Assembly (NCBI GenBank): GCA_910579705.1
Contig: CAJTUI010000002.1
Span: 114,664 to 178,663, forward strand
DNA from: an uncultured Christensenella sp.
GTDB taxonomy: Bacteria > Bacillota > Clostridia > Christensenellales > Borkfalkiaceae
Direction of reading: 5' to 3'
DNA: 64,000 nt
In this document: positions 16,582-27,700 of the stretch, in pieces
Position numbering within the stretch: the first letter of the stretch is position 1
Layout: each line of letters opens with the position of its first letter
Notes under the pieces: model-generated
Seen by the model: only the letters and a program-made list of their open reading frames with translations
Told to the model about the DNA's origin: nothing
Databases searched by the model: none
Position numbers and translations under genes: made by a program

Positions 16582-17631
16582 CTATTTCACAAGTTTTACG
16601 CGCGGGTCGACAACCGCGTACATAATATCCGCAAGCAACGTGCCCAGAACCGTGAGCACGGCGAGGAACATATTGTAGCCCATTATAAGGTTAATGTCAC
16701 CCTGTTCGAGCGCCTGATACGCGGCCTGTCCGATACCTTCGATGTTAAACACCGTTTCGGTAATCATCGCGCCGCCGAAAAGCGTGGGGAGCGTGAACGA
16801 AAGCGTTGTGATGAGCGGGATAAGCGTGTTTCTGAAAACGTGCTTGTAAATGACCTTGCCCTCGCCCAGACCTTTGGCGCGGGCCGTTCTTATGTAGTCC
16901 GCGTTGAGCACTTCGAGCGTGTTTGTTCGGGTATACCTCATCAACGCGCCCATATCTATAATTACCATAACGGTGATGGGCAGTACGAGATGCCAGAGCA
17001 TATCGAAGAATTTGGTGAACCAAGACGCGCCCGTGGGCAGCGAAATGGAAATAAGCCCGCTCATAGGGTCGAACCAGCCCCAGTCAACGGCAAGCCATTT
17101 AATGAGTATGTTGCCGAGGAAGAACGACGGGAACGAAATACCTATCATACACAGGAAAGTTACCGTGTAGTCGAGTTTTCCGTACTGGTTGCAGGCGCAC
17201 TTGATGCCGAGGGGTATGGCTATTATAAGTTCGAGAATAAGCGAAACGAACGCGATTGCGAACGAAGTGCCCATTCTGCTGCTTATAACTTCGGACACGG
17301 GCTGGGTGTAAATGAACGAATCGCCCATATCGCCCGTCAGGAAATTGCCCAGCCACTTGAAATAGCTGGAAATGATTTCGCCGAAGCTACTGTCCACCTC
17401 GAAACCGGTTATCTTGCCCGCGTCGTCGAGAAACAGTATTAAGTTGTAGCCGTACGATTTCATAATGAGCTGTAAATCCTCGGGCTTGATACCGCCGAGC
17501 GCCATCTGCGACGAAAACTTGTTTACGATAAAGTTTACGGGCATAAGCCTTACGAGGAAAAACAGGATTATGGAAACGCCGAAAAGTATCAGCACCGCCA
17601 GCAGTAATCTTTTGATGATATATTTTGCCAT
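16582..17631 (-). CDS. oppB: Oligopeptide ABC transporter permease OppB
   Basis: Permease partner of OppC, 349 residues. It starts with the family N-terminus MAKYIIKRLLLAVLILFGVS and RLMPVN. FLTGDMGDSFIYTQPV, several TM segments and the EAA loop TARAKGLGEGKVIYKHVFRN follow. The extracytoplasmic loop between TM1 and TM2 is somewhat longer than in model OppB proteins. It follows oppA after 59 bp that contain a GC-rich hairpin. Confidence 0.95.
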   Translation of the reverse strand: MAKYIIKRLLLAVLILFGVSIILFFLVRLMPVNFIVNKFSSQMALGGIKPEDLQLIMKSYGYNLILFLDDAGKITGFEVDSSFGEIISSYFKWLGNFLTGDMGDSFIYTQPVSEVISSRMGTSFAIAFVSLILELIIAIPLGIKCACNQYGKLDYTVTFLCMIGISFPSFFLGNILIKWLAVDWGWFDPMSGLISISLPTGASWFTKFFDMLWHLVLPITVMVIIDMGALMRYTRTNTLEVLNADYIRTARAKGLGEGKVIYKHVFRNTLIPLITTLSFTLPTLFGGAMITETVFNIEGIGQAAYQALEQGDINLIMGYNMFLAVLTVLGTLLADIMYAVVDPRVKLVK

Positions 17632-17665
17632 ATATTACCTTACGTTATTTACGCGTTTAACCGCG

Positions 17666-17683
17666 GGCGGGGTTGCCCCCGCC
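17666..17683 (-). repeat. GC-rich hairpin between oppA and oppB
   Basis: Stem GGCGGGG / CCCCGCC with a 4-nt loop and no T run after it. Probably an mRNA-stabilising or partial-attenuation element that favours oppA over the membrane genes (inferred). Confidence 0.55.
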
Positions 17684-17690
17684 ACAGTTA

Positions 17691-20411
17691 TTATTTATAG
17701 TCTATTTCCCAGAGCCTGTCGAAAAGTCCCATATTGAACGAAGGATTTTTGACGAGCGAATTTGCGTCTATAACGTTCTTGTTGTAAACGCACATATCGT
17801 TACGCTGATAGGTGGGGAGTTCGACCGCAAGTTTCATTATAAGGTTAAGACAGCCCACTCTGCCGTTGCCGCCGCCGTATATGTCCGCGCGGAGGTTGCG
17901 CGACGTGGTAGCCCTGCCGTCGTCGATTTCGTCGCTGAGCTCCTGAATAATATCGTACTCGTAGCTCCAATCGGTGGGGTTGTTCAAGATGTTGCGGTAG
18001 TTCCAGTTAAGAACGCTGGTCGCGCCGCTGTCCTTGTGATAAATCTGATAAGGGTCGGGGTCGATAGAAGACGACCAAGCCGCCGCCCAGACTTCAAGTC
18101 CGCCCGTGGCAAGGTTCAAAAGCGCGCGGGGGTCGGTTTTGAGCGTGATGTCGAAACCTAAATCGTTGAGCTCCTTGCAAGCTTTGTCAAGCATAAGGTA
18201 TGCGGGGTGGTCGGTGGTGTCGCCCGCGATAGTGAATGAAAGTTTAAGTGTTTTGCCCTTGGCCGCGTTGGACATACCCTCCACGTCTCTGGTCTTGGTA
18301 TAAACGCCGTTTACTTTTTCATAGCCCGCCTGCTCAACAAGCGTGGTTATCTCGCTTATGGAGGTGTAATAAGCTATGTCGGGATATTCCTGATTGATAG
18401 GGTCGTTAGGGCCGAAGTTCTCGTATACCCAGCTGGTTTTGGTGAGCGGCCTGTAAAGTACTTCCGCAAGCGTGCCGTAGTATGCCGTGGTCATTGTGGT
18501 ATCCATAGCCTTCATAATGGCCTGTCTTACCTTATACTCGGGCACGGCCTTGGGATTGATGCCGATATAGCCGTAACCGCCCGTGGTGTAGTGCCTTTCT
18601 GAAAGATAATTGCTCTGCGATACCGTGGAAATATTCGTCGGCGTTGCGTTGGGCATACCGAAATCGATTGACTGCGTGGTGAGCGCGGACATAATCTGGT
18701 CGTCCTGCAAAACCTTGTAACGTACAAGCTTGATTTTCGCGTTCTCGATGCCCTCGCCCACCGTTTCGAAGTAGGGATTGCGTACAAAGTTGATCGTCGC
18801 GGCCTTGAATTTGTCTTTATCCTTGGTGGGATTGCCGTCGAAGTCGGACGCCATATAGGGGCCCGCGCCGATGGGAAGACCTACTTTATTGGACTCCTGC
18901 AATACCGTTTTGAAGAAGTCGGGATTGCCCACGTCTATACCGAAGCATTCTTCGCCTTCCTTGTTGTACTTGGCGCGCGCCTCTTTGACGTAGTCAACGC
19001 CCTTGTACGTTCCCGAATAATAGTGAAGGGGCGCAACAGCGAAAGCGAAGTTGTAAATCGCCTTGGGGTCTACGCCGTTGATAACGACTTTAAGAACGGA
19101 GTAATCGTCGCCCGCAACGTACGATTCCTTCATAACGCCTTTGAAAGAGGTGTTGAGGTCCGAACCCTTTGCGGAATACGAAGAGATGCCTTTAATCTTC
19201 TTGACGCCGTTGCCGAGCTTTTTCTGCTCCTCGAAATATTTCGAGCGCTGCTCGTTGGTAAACTGCTCGCGAATGGTTTCGGCCGTGCTCCAATACGACA
19301 GAACTTCCGCGATATTGGGCCTTAACGTATAGTTGTCGTAGACCAGTTTGACAGCCGCGTTCTTGGTAAGCTCGTCCTTAGCCATCTCCCTGTCGGTGAT
19401 ATTGCTGTTTTGTGCGAGGAACTCGTTGATTTTCTCGTCGGTAACCGCCGCGTTAATCGCGTCGATTAAGTGCTGGTTTTCAACTATGCCAACGGGCTGG
19501 TTATCCGAGTTTCCTTCCTGCCAGGGGTCGAGCGTGGTGTAAATTTTACCGTTCCCGTCCTTAATCTTTTCGCGGGTGAGGTCTGCGTTGATTCTTACCT
19601 GCTCGCTGACAAGTCCCGTTTCGTAAAGGAAAGCTTCCCAGTCGTGGTTGAAGCGGTGCGTCTTTTCGTAGCTCTCGCGCCAGCCCGTCGTACAGGAGTT
19701 CCATCTCTGTATAAGCTCGTTTTCGAACTCTTCTTTGACGGTGGCGAGGTCCTTGGACGCGTCGGGGTCTTTCTCTACGTCGATATAGGGGTCCTGGCTT
19801 AACGACCATCTGACAAGCGTCTGGATTCTGTCGTTCGCCTCGCCCCTGAACCTTGCGTCGGTATCGGTGGTAGAATCATCGCCGAGGCCGGGTTCCTGAG
19901 CACGGTATGCTTTAAGGCCCTGAATGTCCGTGGAATAAATCGTGGACGAGCCCGTGTACGCGGAGTCGAGATAAACGTAGAGGTTGAAGAGAACGTCTAC
20001 GATGGAAAGCTCCTCTCCGTCGCTGAACTTGATGCCGTTTTTGATAACGAACTCGTATTCCGTTCTGCCGACAGCCGCGCCTTCCTCGGTGACGATCGTG
20101 CCCTGACCCGGCTCGCGCGAGCTGTATTTCGTTTCTCTGTAATCGAGTACTACGGTGGGCTGGTTCTGTCCCGCTACCACCTCGCCTTTCTCGTCCGTGG
20201 TGAGCATTGCAATCTGGGTGTTGGAAACCATATTTCCGTCGTTCTGCGCCGTGTAGAAGAACGGATTGAAGTTTCCGTCCACCGCGCCCGTGGAAAGCTG
20301 TAAAGCGCGGGTTTCCGAAAGGTTGCCGCTTTCGGGCTGTTTACAGCCGAACGCAAACAGCATAGTTCCGCACAATCCCGTGCAAAGAACGCTTTTGACT
20401 ATTTTTTTCAT
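17691..20411 (-). CDS. oppA: Oligopeptide-binding lipoprotein OppA (SBP_bac_5), oversized
   Basis: Extracellular substrate-binding lipoprotein of the peptide importer. Signal peptide with lipobox FAFGC (Cys23). The family 5 fold is recognisable from TGAVDGNFNPFFYT, FVIKNGIKFSDGEELSIVDV, GAGPYMASDF, RNPYFETV, YIGINPKAVPEYKVRQAIMKAMD and a final WAAAWSSSIDPDPYQ. At 906 residues it is far longer than typical OppA (about 540-600). The extra length lies mainly in the region about 130-450, rich in charged helices (for example KYFEEQKKLGNGVKKIKG). AGGAGGT precedes the ATG. It lies between a lipoprotein gene and oppB in one operon. Confidence 0.92.
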   Translation of the reverse strand: MKKIVKSVLCTGLCGTMLFAFGCKQPESGNLSETRALQLSTGAVDGNFNPFFYTAQNDGNMVSNTQIAMLTTDEKGEVVAGQNQPTVVLDYRETKYSSREPGQGTIVTEEGAAVGRTEYEFVIKNGIKFSDGEELSIVDVLFNLYVYLDSAYTGSSTIYSTDIQGLKAYRAQEPGLGDDSTTDTDARFRGEANDRIQTLVRWSLSQDPYIDVEKDPDASKDLATVKEEFENELIQRWNSCTTGWRESYEKTHRFNHDWEAFLYETGLVSEQVRINADLTREKIKDGNGKIYTTLDPWQEGNSDNQPVGIVENQHLIDAINAAVTDEKINEFLAQNSNITDREMAKDELTKNAAVKLVYDNYTLRPNIAEVLSYWSTAETIREQFTNEQRSKYFEEQKKLGNGVKKIKGISSYSAKGSDLNTSFKGVMKESYVAGDDYSVLKVVINGVDPKAIYNFAFAVAPLHYYSGTYKGVDYVKEARAKYNKEGEECFGIDVGNPDFFKTVLQESNKVGLPIGAGPYMASDFDGNPTKDKDKFKAATINFVRNPYFETVGEGIENAKIKLVRYKVLQDDQIMSALTTQSIDFGMPNATPTNISTVSQSNYLSERHYTTGGYGYIGINPKAVPEYKVRQAIMKAMDTTMTTAYYGTLAEVLYRPLTKTSWVYENFGPNDPINQEYPDIAYYTSISEITTLVEQAGYEKVNGVYTKTRDVEGMSNAAKGKTLKLSFTIAGDTTDHPAYLMLDKACKELNDLGFDITLKTDPRALLNLATGGLEVWAAAWSSSIDPDPYQIYHKDSGATSVLNWNYRNILNNPTDWSYEYDIIQELSDEIDDGRATTSRNLRADIYGGGNGRVGCLNLIMKLAVELPTYQRNDMCVYNKNVIDANSLVKNPSFNMGLFDRLWEIDYK

Positions 20412-20427
20412 AGGTTGATACCTCCTG

Positions 20428-21690
20428 TTATTTGCTTATATTTTCCGCAACAGCGGTTCCGTTTAACTTCAAGGAAACGTTTTTGACGCTTATTCCGCCC
20501 GTTTCGCTTATGAACTCGTCGTCGGACGCAAAGCCGCCGAAGAGCCAGTTTTCGTCCGTGAAACCGTCGCCGCGCTGAACGTTGTTTACGTTTGCGTTCG
20601 AGGACGCGGAAATTTCGTATTCCACCTGCTCGAAGGTAACGCCGCTTACCTTTGCGCCCGCGGCATAGCCCGAGAACGCAAGATACAAATTGACGTTGCC
20701 GCTGAGCACGGTTACGTTTATTTTAAGGTTTTTAAGGGTCAGATTGCTGACGTCCGCTTTTTCGGTGAACGCGCCCCATACCGCATAGTCACCGCCGCTG
20801 AGGCCCGTGCTGGTAAAGGTCAGGTTTTCGATGACTACGCCGTTACCCGCAATGGTCGCGTTGAAACCGCCCTGTTTTAAAGTTAAGTTTCTGCCGCTGT
20901 AAGTTATCTTATTACTTCCGTCGGGAGTAAACAGGTAATACCTGCCGCCGCCCGAATATCCGTCCAGCATATCCCTTACGCCGCCCGCGTTGCTGACTAC
21001 CGTCCAGTTGCCTTCGAGATACTTGACGTAAATCTTGACGTTTTCCGACCCCGCGTCTTCGGGGCGGCTGAGTGTCTGGATAAGCCGGGTGCACTCCTCG
21101 TCCGCGTAGAACGCGAGATAGGTCGCGTTTTTGGCGGCTATTGCGTGCTGGCCCTGATTGAGTCCGCCGAACGTGCTGCTGGTTTTCAGAAGGTCGCCGG
21201 ACTTGTAGATATTACCGTCCTTGTCCTCCACGTTGAAACCGTCCGTTACCAGATATATTTCTATCTTGACGTTCGCGTTCCACTTCGCGGCCACGTGCAG
21301 GTGCTGACCCGCCGAAATTTTATCCGTCGCCTCAACCTTCTTGCCGAGAACGGCGTTACCGTCCGCGTCGCAAACAAGCTTGCCGTCCGCGTCGACCTCG
21401 GCGTAATACCAGGCGTCGAAACTGTATTCGTTGCGGACGAACTCGAAGTTGTTGAGGTTGTTGGTGCTTATGATATAGCTGTCGGGGACGAAGTAGACGT
21501 CCATCTTGTCGCGGTTGTTTTCCTTGAAGAGCCCGCCGTTGCCGTGATAGGTAACGCACTGCTCTCTCGCCCCGCTGTTGTTGAGATAGTCGTCCTGAGT
21601 CAAATCGCCTATCTTACAGCCCGCAAACAGCGACGCCGCGAAACAGACGACAAGGCCTGCCAGTAAACAGATTTTTGTTTTAAGTTTCAT
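20428..21690 (-). CDS. Lipoprotein with right-handed beta-type region, unknown
   Basis: 420-residue predicted lipoprotein. I place the start at the ATG at 21690, preceded by GAGAGGA, rather than an in-frame TTG five codons earlier. Lipobox LFAGC gives Cys25. The N-terminal half contains a segment like a Listeria-Bacteroides (InlB B-type) repeat (YSFDAWYYAEVDADGK). The C-terminal half has Asn/Leu-rich strands (GNGVVIENLTFTSTG, VSNLTLKNLKINVTV) suggesting a parallel beta-helix or adhesin-like fold. It lies between the large protease and oppA (17 bp before oppA), so a role in protein or peptide capture at the surface is inferred. Confidence 0.75.
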   Translation of the reverse strand: MKLKTKICLLAGLVVCFAASLFAGCKIGDLTQDDYLNNSGAREQCVTYHGNGGLFKENNRDKMDVYFVPDSYIISTNNLNNFEFVRNEYSFDAWYYAEVDADGKLVCDADGNAVLGKKVEATDKISAGQHLHVAAKWNANVKIEIYLVTDGFNVEDKDGNIYKSGDLLKTSSTFGGLNQGQHAIAAKNATYLAFYADEECTRLIQTLSRPEDAGSENVKIYVKYLEGNWTVVSNAGGVRDMLDGYSGGGRYYLFTPDGSNKITYSGRNLTLKQGGFNATIAGNGVVIENLTFTSTGLSGGDYAVWGAFTEKADVSNLTLKNLKINVTVLSGNVNLYLAFSGYAAGAKVSGVTFEQVEYEISASSNANVNNVQRGDGFTDENWLFGGFASDDEFISETGGISVKNVSLKLNGTAVAENISK

Positions 21691-21709
21691 TTGAATTCCT
21701 CTCAAACCG

Positions 21710-24700
21710 TCAGTCTGCTCTTTTCCTCTTTACCACTGCAATAACCGCAAGCGCGCAGGCTACGAGTGCGAGGCCTATAAATCCGCCCGTGCCGCCGCCA
21801 AGCGTTGTCGAACCGCAGCCGCCGCAACCCGAAGTTTCGGGAGGGGGAACCGGCGGGTTATCTTCGCCGTTGCCGTCGTCCGTTACGGTAATTCTGACTT
21901 GCAGTTTGTTGCCTTCGTATTCGACCTGTACATACCTGTTGTTTACGGTAAGTTCTACGTCGTAACCCGAAACGAGTTTGACCTTCGACATATCCGCGGC
22001 CTCCGTGGAATAGTCGTCGTAAGTCACCGTTATTTTAAGGCCCGTCAAATCGAACTTTTCGCCCGCCTTATACTCGGTTTTGTGCGCGCTGTCCGCCGCA
22101 ATTTCCAGAGAGCTTATAGCTACCTTGATTCCGAAATACTCTTTCACGGGTTTGAGCGCGCTTTCGATTGCGTAAAGCTTTTCGACGTTTGCGCTGCCGA
22201 GCAGTTCGAGCTGTTTCTCGCTCTTTATGGTGTTTAAAGTCGCGTGGGCCCGTTTAACCGCGTCTGAGAAGTTTGTAACCATAGCGGTGTTTGCCTCGTT
22301 CTTGTCGAGCTTGTTCCAGCCCGCAACCGTTTCCGCGGAGGCGAAACCTTCGATAACGTTTTTAAGGGAACGGGTCGTGTCGTCCATAAGTTCGCCGAGG
22401 CTGACTTTCGTAGTGAAATAGTGACCGTACACATAGTTGTCGTAACCTGCGCCGTTCTCGGGATAGCTTATTTTAAGCGCCGCGCCGCCGCCGTTTACGT
22501 GCAGGACAATGCTGTCCTGAAAGTTGAGATAATAGAGGTTGTAATACCTGTTTGCCGAGCTGTTGTCGTAGTACTCGGTGAGAAGTACGGGCGCTTCGAT
22601 ACTTTCAAACACATAGGAAGTAATTCCGCTGTTATAGAATGCCGCAACGCCTATCACTTTGACGCTGTAAGGAAGTCTTACTTCGTCCACGGCGCCGACC
22701 ACGATGTCCTCGAACGCGTAGTCGAGAACGTTGACCGTGCCCTCTTTTACGGTGTAAGACCTTACCCCGCCGGTCAGGTTAAGCCGTTTGGCCGAGGGAT
22801 ATGCGCACAGCTCGTATCCGCCGTTTCCGCCTTCGATATTGCGGTAAAGCACGCCGTCTTCGACAAAGAACTTAACCGTTCCTTCCTCCACCGCGAACGC
22901 AGTGAGGTTGGGGGAGCCTGCAAACGCTCCGCCGCCCAGCGTTTCGAGTTTTGCGCCGATTGTTACTCTGCTTTCGGCGTTGCCGTAGAACGCATACTCG
23001 CCGATGCTTACCGCGCCCGAAATATCCAGCGTTTCGAGCGCCGTGTCGTAGAACGCGCCGTCGCCGAACGCCGTTACGTTGCGCATACCGCTTACTGTTG
23101 CGAGCGTTTTGCAGTTTTCGAACGCGCCCGCGCCGATAACCGTTGCGTTTTTGAGGTCGATTTCTTTAAGCGCCGTGCCCGCGAACGCAAATTCGCCGAG
23201 CGCCGTGGCGTTCGCTATATCCGCTTGTTCGAGCGATACGCAGCCGTAGAACGCAAGCCCCGCAAGCGTGACCGCGCCGTTTTCCGCGGCAAGGTTGGGA
23301 AGAGTTATATTTTCGAGCGAGCGACAACCGTAGAACGCCGCCGCGCCCAGACCGAGTTCGTTTCCGCGCGAGCCCGCGAACGTTACGGTGTCGAGGTTAA
23401 AGCAGTTTGCAAACGCATACGCGCCTATTTCCGTAACCGTAGCGGGCAGGTTAACCGCGCCGAGTAAGCTTTGCTCGAACGCGTACGCGCCTATCTCTTC
23501 AACGGAGGACGAACCCTTAAACGCCACTGCCGCGAGGTTCGAGCGGTTGAACGCGCCCTCGCCTATCTTTACGACCGTTTCGGGTATTTCAAGCGTGTAG
23601 CCCTGCGCGAAACTGCTTTCCGCGAACGCATACGCCCCTATCTCCGTCGTCCCTTCTCTGATTTCGAAATCCTGTCCGATTACCGCGGGCGCGTACACGA
23701 GCGTATTTCCGCTGTAAATCGCGCCGAGCCAGTTGTCGTCGGGATATTTGTCGACGGGAGCGTTTTCAAACACTCTCACGCCGAGCTTTGCGCCTTCGGG
23801 TATTTCTATATTTCTGAGTTTGAAACAGTCCGCAAAGGCGGTGTCGCCTATCGAATTGACGCCGTAGCCGTTGAAATCCACCTTTTCGAGCTGCATACAT
23901 TTATTGAACGCGCTTGCGCCTATCGTGAACTCTTTGAGGAGAACGGAAGGCTCTGTGCCGAACTTGACGGATTTGAGCGCGCTGCAACCGTAGAATGCGC
24001 CGTCCGAAACAACGGGGCAATTGATTTCTATGCTTTCGAGCGCCGTGCAACCTTCAAACATAGCCTCGCCTATCGACGAATAGTACGCGGTATGCACGCT
24101 TTCAAGCGAGGTGCAGTCCGCAAATACTCTCCTGCCCGTGTTGTGCAGGTCGGCAATGTTAATCGAAGTGAGCGAAGTACAGCCCGCAAACGCCTCGTCG
24201 TACATAGTGCCGACGTGTTCCATTTTGACTATCTCTTCGAGCGAAGTACAGCCCTTAAACACGCGCGAGCCGACCGTTATCGTCTTTACGTTGGAAAGGT
24301 CTACCTTTCTGAGCGAAGTACAGCCCACGAACGCCTCGTTCAGTATGAGCGAAAGGTTTGCGTCCGGAATAGCCAGCGGCGTTTCCTGAATGAAGTAAAC
24401 TTCTTCGAGCGCGGTGCAGTTCTGGAATGCGTGCTCTTCTATCTGCGTAACAGTTTTGGGGATTACAATCACCCTGATATTGTCGTTGTCCTTGAACGCC
24501 TCTTCGCCTATCGTCATAACGTTCTTGTCGTCGGGGATATAGACTACTCCGTTGTCGCCGCCCCAACCGTTATAGTCGGTAAGTCTGCTGCCGGATATCT
24601 TGAAAGGCTCCTGTACGCTGAGTGTAACGACGGCCGAATACGCCGAGGGCGAGCCGTCTTCCCTCATTACCGTAGCTATAATTCTCGCGTTGCCGCGCTT

Positions 24701-27700
24701 TTCCAGCGTGGTCACATTGCCTTCGTTATCGACGGTGGCAACGCTTGTATCCGAGGACGACCACTGAATATTGAGCGTGGAAACGGGATAATACCACGGG
24801 TCTGCCACAAGGTCCAGCTTGAACTGCTTGCCCGCGTTCACGTCCACCGTGCCCGTCGCTTTGACGAGGTTGCGGGAAGAGTTTTCTATTGCGCCGAAAG
24901 ACAGCGCGGGTAATCTTAACTGGGTGTCGCTTTCGGTAACGCGCACGGTAATCTGTTTATAAGAACCGCCGCCGCCCCTTACGGTTACGATAGCCGTTCC
25001 GGGGGAAACGCCGAATATTTCGCCGTTTTTAACCTGTGCGATACGGGGCGAGGACGAACGCCAGTTGAAGTTGGAGATGTTCGCCGTGCCCTCGTATTTA
25101 AGCCCCGCCTTATACGTTTCGTTCACGCCGAGCGTAATTTCGCTTTTACCCTCCAACTCGAAGGACGAAGGCAGGGGCGAACTCTGCGAAGACGAGAAAT
25201 TAATCTGGTATACGCTGTGGTTTAAAGCGTAGTCGTCAATCTGGACAAACAGTCTGTTCTGATATTTTTCGTAGAAGTCCGTGACCTCGATCGACACGGT
25301 CGTTATACCGTTCTTTGTTGCGTTGTAGACGGGCGTTACGTACTCGGTCGCGAGGAAAAGCGTATCCTGATCGTTTTCGTTCTCGGAGTAACAGAGCACA
25401 ACCGCCTGAGGATAATGGTTATCGTAGACGTCGAGGTCGAGATAGACCTTCTGTTTCTCTACGTTGTTATCCTTGTAGTCGTAATACCTTATGCGGCTGT
25501 CCGCGAGCACGGGCGCCTCGTAGTCGGCGTAGAACGACATAGAGAACGTGTTTTCTTCGGGAACCGCGCCGCCGACGTCGTCTGCGCTGAAATAGAATTT
25601 GAAGTCGAACCTGTATTTACCGTTGTTGACAAGCCCCAGCTCTTCCGTGGGAAGGTCGAGCTTGACGTTCGCGGGAACGGAACTGCCGCCGTTTGCATAG
25701 GCCTTGGAAACGCGGTACGCGCAATCCTGTAAAATAAGCTCGCCGGTGTTTTCGTTATATAAATCGTAAGTGACTATTTCGGCGTTTCTCAAAAGTCCCG
25801 CATACAGCGCCCTGAAACCGTCCGTAGTCATATAGTTGCTCGTATCGTTTTCGCCGTTATAGATGTTGTAACGCGAAATCGCCGTGTACTCTTCCTCGGT
25901 GTAAATCTGGTCCGCGTCCTCGTCCTGAATGTACGCGAAACTGCCGAGAGGAACGCTCATTTCCTGATTATAGTAAGTTCCGAACGCCTGAGTGGCCCAG
26001 ACCTGTTCCTGCGGCCGCGTTTCGTCGGTGTAGGACGTGTCCTGCTTGAAATCGGAAATTTCATAGCAATCGTAATCGAGCATAGGCGCCGCTTCCCAGT
26101 CGCCGTAGAAGCCCATAAAGGGCAAAGTCAGATCGCACTGCTCGGAAGAGGATATGAGTTGAAGGAAACCTTCCACAAACATACCGTTTACGAAGTTTCT
26201 GTCGATATAGTCCTTTTCTTCCTGCGATAGCGTGAGCGTTACTTTGATTTTGAACGACTCGCCCGCGGGAACGGTGATTTGCGTTCCGTCGCCGCCCTCG
26301 GCCACCAACGCGCCGTTCTCGCGCTCTATGCGCCACTGGGCCGCGCCGTCGAGAAGATGCGCCTTTTCCGCCACGGACAGTCCGTCGGAGGAAATGGTTT
26401 CGGTCATAAATATCGACTTGGTTTTAAAGGTCAGCGGGCTGCTGCCGAAGTTGCTTACAAAGAAAGTCATATCCTTGTAAACGCCCGTCTTCTTCTCGTC
26501 CTCGCCGAGTTCTATCTTCGGACGGTTGTCCTCCGCCCCGCCGTTGCTTTCGTCGGTATAGAGGAACGCCTGCGTTTCAAACACGTTTGCAAGCGTTGCA
26601 AGGCCCGCGCCCTGTTTACGGGGCGAATAGGGCTTGCCTTCCTGATCGTACACGGTCGTCGCCGTGCTCATTATTATCTGGTTTACGCGCCGGGTTATCC
26701 ACACGCTGCTCTTGTCGGGATTTTCGCTCTTTATCTTACTGCGGAGAAGGGCCGCGAAACCCGCGAGGTTGGGGGACGCCATAGACGTTCCGCTCATCTC
26801 GTCGTAGCCGCCCGATACGGTGGAGGTAATTTCGCCGCCGTGCGCGGTTATTTCGGGTTTAATCTTCAAGTCGGGTGTAGTGCCCCAGGACGAGTAGTCG
26901 TTCATAAACGGGCCCGCCTGATAGCCTACGTTAATCTCTATCTCTCCCGTAAGGCGGCGCGTGCCGTTTTCGTAGCAAAGCGCGTTGCCCGCGTCCATAC
27001 TGACGGACGCCGTGGGAATGGGGTCTTCCATATCGCCGAGCGAGATGCCGACCGTGCCCGCGACGTTGTTGTAAATGATAACCGCGTCCGCGTTCATAAG
27101 CTTTGCAAGCTTAACCTTATCCTGGAAGGTGTTTGAACCGCGCCTTATGACCGCGATAACCTTTTCGCCCTCCTTCTTGTTTCCGCCCTCCGAAACGGGC
27201 GTAAGCTCGCGCCGAACCGCCTCGGTATAGTCGCCCGCGCGGCCGACGCCGGGAACGACTACGTACTTGAACGTTTTTTTGGTGGCCCCGCCGAGCATAA
27301 GTTTCGCAAAGTCGAAACGCACGGAGTTCTGGTCGCTCGATTCCGAATAATAAACTACCGACTCTTCGTTCGCAATCATAAAGGGCGCAAGCTGTCCGTT
27401 GATACTGGCAACCGACAGGGAGCCTATGAACGTGGAAGGCGAACCTACCGTTCCCGAGTCGGGATTGCTTGCGAGGTTAGTTCCGAACGCACTGCCGAAA
27501 CCCGAGCTGAAATCGTTACTCGCCGCGCAGACAAGGCTTATGCCCGCTTTCTGAATATTTTCGTGCACGCGCGCAAGCGCAAGGCCTTCGCTGTCGCCTT
27601 CGAGATAGGTGGTGGAGAAACCCGCCGTCGTTCCGAGGCTCATATTGATGACGTCAACGCCGAGAAGAACGCAGTCTTCCAGCGCGGCGATAACGTCCTC

